Both the position numbers and the translations under genes were made by a program. DNA of 5,096 nucleotides from Verrucomicrobia bacterium GWC2_42_7 (lineage in GTDB: Bacteria > Verrucomicrobiota > Verrucomicrobiia > Opitutales > GWC2-42-7-A): positions 4,066 to 9,161 of the forward strand of contig MIDO01000132.1 of NCBI GenBank assembly GCA_001831055.1, read 5' to 3'. How positions within the stretch are numbered: position 1 is the stretch's first letter; each line of letters starts with the position of its first letter. Of the stretch, positions 4,723-5,096 are shown one piece after another. The notes beneath the pieces were generated by a model. It ran no database searches. It saw nothing but the letters and a program-made list of their open reading frames with translations, and was not told the DNA's origin.

Positions 4723-5096
4723 ATGGAACACAAAGTAACACAAAACCACCCCGTTTCCGGGAAGGGGATTGGGGAAAACGCTTTTAAGCGATTAAAAGCC
4801 GTTTTTCCAAAAAACAAATCCCCTACTCCATCCCCAATTGCGTTGATAATCGGGAATGTGTTGGACCATTATGATACGGCGTTGTATGGCTTTGCTGGGC
4901 CGTTGTTGGCACATTCCATTTTCCCTGAGCAGAGCAATGCAGGGGCGTTGATTGCTGTCTATGCGATCATGGCCATATCGTTGTTAACGAGGCCGTTAGG
5001 AGCTCTTTTTTTCTCGCGCTATTCAATAAAACATGGCAATCAAAGGGGGCTTTTCCTGTCTTTGACAGGCCTTGCTGTTTCGACAGCATTTATTGG
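4723..5096 (+). CDS. MFS transporter, ProP/metabolite:H+ symporter type, N-terminal part (runs off right edge)
   Basis: ATG at 4723 opens 124 codons to the window edge, with an in-frame TGA at 4717-4719 just upstream. Residues 1-38 are a polar, lysine-rich cytosolic extension (MEHKVTQNHP onward). Residues 39-67 contain IIGNVLDHYDTALYGF, the first-helix signature of the proline/betaine, alpha-ketoglutarate and shikimate symporter group. Residues 73-97 form helix 2, ending in LTRPLGALFF, and a third helix begins near 110. These proton-coupled inner-membrane carriers import osmolytes or small metabolites; the substrate here cannot be told. The loop between helices 2 and 3 is degenerate: SRYSIKHGNQRG replaces the usual GxxxDRxGRR. 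No Shine-Dalgarno sequence precedes the ATG. The extension coincides with a repeated hairpin region, so a later TTG (4840) or GTG (4858) start is a minor alternative. A degraded copy of the gene head lies upstream. Confidence 0.85.
   Translation, partial: MEHKVTQNHPVSGKGIGENAFKRLKAVFPKNKSPTPSPIALIIGNVLDHYDTALYGFAGPLLAHSIFPEQSNAGALIAVYAIMAISLLTRPLGALFFSRYSIKHGNQRGLFLSLTGLAVSTAFI
4763..4824 (+). repeat. Nested palindrome inside the transporter coding start
   Basis: AGGGGATT (4763-4770) pairs with AATCCCCT (4817-4824). Inside it, AAAAC (4775-4779) pairs with GTTTT (4801-4805), with a one-base bulge, and GCTTTTAA (4780-4787) pairs with TTAAAAGC (4792-4799) around a GCGA loop. T residues follow the inner stem. 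The structure covers codons 14-34. A related nested hairpin lies in the upstream duplicate at 4578-4633. In the transcript it could act as an attenuator or hinder early elongation, but no function is demonstrated. Confidence 0.6.

Overview
The window looks like a piece of an AT-rich genome from a host-associated, probably intracellular bacterium. Three things point that way. There is a partial phage Mu gp28-like terminase on the left. In the middle is a large secreted protein with a leucine-rich repeat (LRR) tail, of the kind seen in amoeba and arthropod symbionts. On the right is the start of a ProP-like major facilitator (MFS) transporter, a family often multiplied in such organisms. Lineage cannot be settled from the sequence. 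Amoebophilus/Cardinium-type Bacteroidota and Holosporales/Rickettsiales-type Alphaproteobacteria both fit. None of the three chosen starts has a convincing Shine-Dalgarno sequence, which leans slightly to Bacteroidota, but the one promoter candidate is sigma70-like.

Layout: 1-780 (minus strand) is the first 260 codons of a terminase large subunit that runs off the left edge. 781-1640 is about 860 bases without a credible gene. Its first 500 bases are built from one motif family: two ~125-bp palindromic elements in opposite orientation (784-907 and 1155-1280), with three more solo copies of their arm motif between them. The remainder is AT-rich, with a small 9-bp tandem repeat and a possible promoter. 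1641-4466 (plus strand) encodes a 941-residue exported protein with an N-terminal region of unknown function and seven 44-45-residue double-LRR units. 4467-4722 holds a strong hairpin terminator, a degenerate duplicate of the head of the following transporter gene, a second terminator-like hairpin and an orphan Shine-Dalgarno-like sequence. 4723-5096 (plus strand) is the first 124 codons of the MFS transporter, which runs off the right edge.

The three genes do not form an obvious pathway. The picture is an accessory region: phage packaging gene, repeat cluster, candidate host-interaction protein and a duplicated nutrient transporter. The most unusual content is the set of palindromic elements. 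In the left cluster, arms differ between elements but match within an element. On the right, nested hairpins occur twice, once in non-coding DNA and once inside the coding start of the transporter.
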